Shown: one piece after another, positions 62,137 through 64,000 of the stretch
How positions within the stretch are numbered: the stretch's first letter is position 1
Layout of the letters: every line of letters begins with the position of its first letter
NCBI RefSeq assembly: GCF_042477335.2
Contig: NC_091251.1
Coordinates: forward strand, 27,482,501-27,546,500
Direction of reading: 5' to 3'
DNA length: 64,000 nucleotides
DNA from: Ovis canadensis
Taxonomy: Eukaryota > Chordata > Mammalia > Artiodactyla > Bovidae
Made by a program: the position numbers and the translations under genes
The notes under the pieces: model-generated
Databases searched by the model: none
What the model saw: only the letters and a program-made list of their open reading frames with translations
What the model was told of the DNA's origin: nothing

Positions 62137-63540
62137 GTCCTCAGTGTTCTGTTCTGGAAACCTTCAGAGCACGATGTTTGGTAGAGAAAATAAAAGGCGT
62201 TTTGCAAGTCCGGGAAGCACTTAGTGTGAGTCTCTGGAAGCTGTGGATACCAAGCATGTAGTCAGGGCTCGATGACTGTTTCCTCCTCCACCTCAGGAGG
62301 CACCTCAGTCAACAGGGATCCCTGCCATGAGTCCAGCCTGGCTGAGAAGAGCAGAAAGAAAAAGGGCAGGTGCAAGGCTGACACCCAACTTGGGAATCAA
62401 GACTGGTGAGCGTCTGTCTTCTTTGCTGGGACTCTGAACACACGAGGCAGATCACGGACAGGGAAGGCATCCTTTCCCCCAGCCCTGTCCTGGGGATGAG
62501 CATCCTCATGCTAACCCAAGTACCTGACTCCTCAGACACAGAGCCCCCAGACTGCCAGCTCTAGGCCCCAATCATCAGAAACTCCTGCTGAGAATGATGG
62601 AAGCACAAGGGCAGGTAACCCAAGACATGGAGGGCCTTTTCTCTCCTCCACAGCTTTACAAGCCTACCATCTGGGAAAACAGACACCACAACGGTTGGAG
62701 GGTACATACCATACAGCGCATAACATGCAAATGAAACATTCAAAGCAGTCAGCAGTACCTGCAGGACTGCCTGGCAGAAAAGGAAGGTGTCTCAGCCACC
62801 GTGCAGTCAAGCAGGGACCTATGAATGGGGACTATAGAGGGACTGATTTTGGTTCTATAGGCACAATGGTGAAATAACCTGACATGATGAGAATTTTAAA
62901 CAAAAAATGAGAAAACAAAAGCAAAAAAAAAAAGAGGAAAAAAGGAAAGGCAATTTGAAACTCCAGGAAAAACAAAAGCAGTATAAGAAAGTAAATGTAA
63001 CTTTTAAACTTACTGGACTCTGTAGGGAACAATATTTACATGGCTTAACGAATAAAAACATTGTATATTGATTTTCAAAGTTTAGAGTCAATTCACAAAC
63101 AAAACATGGAAGAAAATTATGGTTAAGAAACAGCAGATAAATACTGTCAACCTTGACAACTTGAAAGTAAAACTACAGATGACAGGAGCTAGGGAAAGAG
63201 CAAAGAAAGCTAAAACTAAGGGTAGGAGTCTAACAGTATCCTTTTGAAAAGGAATCAAGAGATACTGCCCTTATTTTAAATTAACTATACTTCAATAAAT
63301 AAATAAACTTTATTTAAAAAGATACTGCTTTATAGTTGACCAAAACAGAAATAATGGTATCACGTATTTCCTAAGGCTACAGAGGTAACAAAGAGCAAAA
63401 CTAAAAATGGTCATAAAAAGAACTATCTTGTGAAGATGGAAGAGGTATGAGTAAACCAAATCATAACAGGATAATTAGTAGGTCAACATTAGCTTCAGAG
63501 GCTAAAAATCGATAAACCAAGAAATAGCAGTTGAGTGTAG

Positions 63541-63680
63541 CTCTTGTGTGTGGACTCTGGAGCCTGCCTGGGTTCATATCCCAGCTCTATCACTAACCAA
63601 ATCATGAGCAAGTTACCTCCTGGGCCTCGACGTTCTCATCTGTAAAATGGGGGATAATAGTATATCCTACTTCAAGAATT
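63541..63680 (+). mobile_element. MIR SINE, plus orientation
   Basis: TGGACTCTGGAGCCTGCCTG, CATATCCCAGCTCTATCACT and CTCATCTGTAAAATGGGGGA give a well-preserved MIR. Confidence 0.85.
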
Positions 63681-64000
63681 GTGGTCGGGAAAAAAAAAGT
63701 TGTGGTCGAATTAAATTATGCAAAAACATTTTTCAATGCAAAAACTTAAGAGTAGGGCCTAGTCCACAGAAAGTGGTATGTATGTAGTGTTTGTTACTAT
63801 TATTTAGAGATATGAATTTAATTCTGATAGAAACAGCTAAAAGAAGCTAACATGGTTGTCTCTGGTACTAGGGAGAGGTGAAAAAGAACCACTGCTTTTT
63901 ACTCTAAGCCTGTCTGTGCAATTTTATTTAATCATGGGCATGTACTACTTTGATTATAATACAAGAAACTGTTAACAGAACACATGAAAACTGGAAAAGA

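Larger units (their letters stand above)
59755..64000 (-). other. CLN6 intron 1 (partial), no exon 1 found
   Basis: The sequence right of exon 2 contains SINEs, MIRs and AT-rich DNA. I searched it by eye for a GC-rich first exon with a MEATRRR-like start and saw none, so exon 1 and the promoter are taken to lie beyond 64000. The stretch 62700-63500 is A-rich and unremarkable. Confidence 0.6.

Overview
The window is nuclear DNA from a ruminant, most likely a bovid. The host group is shown by dozens of Bov-tA and BOV-A2 SINEs, tRNA-Glu-derived CHR-type SINEs and three antisense BovB (RTE-type) LINE fragments, over a background of older L1, L2, MIR and hAT copies. The genes are spliced and most of the sequence is intronic or intergenic. 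I cannot tell Bos from Ovis, Capra or another pecoran from this alone.

Three protein-coding genes can be assembled exon by exon with GT-AG junctions and no frame breaks, in the order PIAS1 (+), CALML4 (-), CLN6 (-). This is the gene order I know from human 15q23. (1) PIAS1, positions 1 to about 30,230: the last seven coding exons (residues 313-651 of a 651-residue protein by my count) carry the SP-RING, the SUMO-interacting motif and the Ser/Thr-rich tail. They are followed by a long AT-rich 3' UTR. The N-terminal SAP and PINIT exons lie left of the window. (2) CALML4, about 32,560-41,930 on the minus strand: all five coding exons are present, giving a 197-residue calmodulin-like protein or a 153-residue short form from a second ATG that is the last codon of exon 1. 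(3) CLN6, about 49,135-59,754 on the minus strand and continuing right: coding exons 2-7 (residues 29-311) of the ER membrane protein mutated in neuronal ceroid lipofuscinosis. Exon 1 lies beyond the right edge.

Layout: 1-5,994 PIAS1 intron; 5,995-26,507 PIAS1 exons and introns, including a nested L1/SINE block at 7.4-11.3 kb and a BovB copy at 18.6-19.7 kb; 26,508-30,230 PIAS1 3' UTR; 30.2-32.6 kb tail-to-tail intergenic gap; 32.6-41.9 kb CALML4; 42-49.1 kb repeat-rich spacer with two BovB copies; 49.1-59.8 kb CLN6; 59.8-64 kb CLN6 intron 1.

The three genes do not form a pathway. PIAS1 is a nuclear SUMO E3 ligase, CALML4 a microvillus myosin light chain and CLN6 an ER factor for lysosomal enzyme export. 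I found no prokaryote-like or novel multi-gene system. The points worth a second look are a GT-rich minisatellite in the CLN6 3' UTR, the CALML4 dual start built on a splice junction, four Pumilio-type motifs in the PIAS1 3' UTR, and several mobile elements dated by intact target-site duplications.
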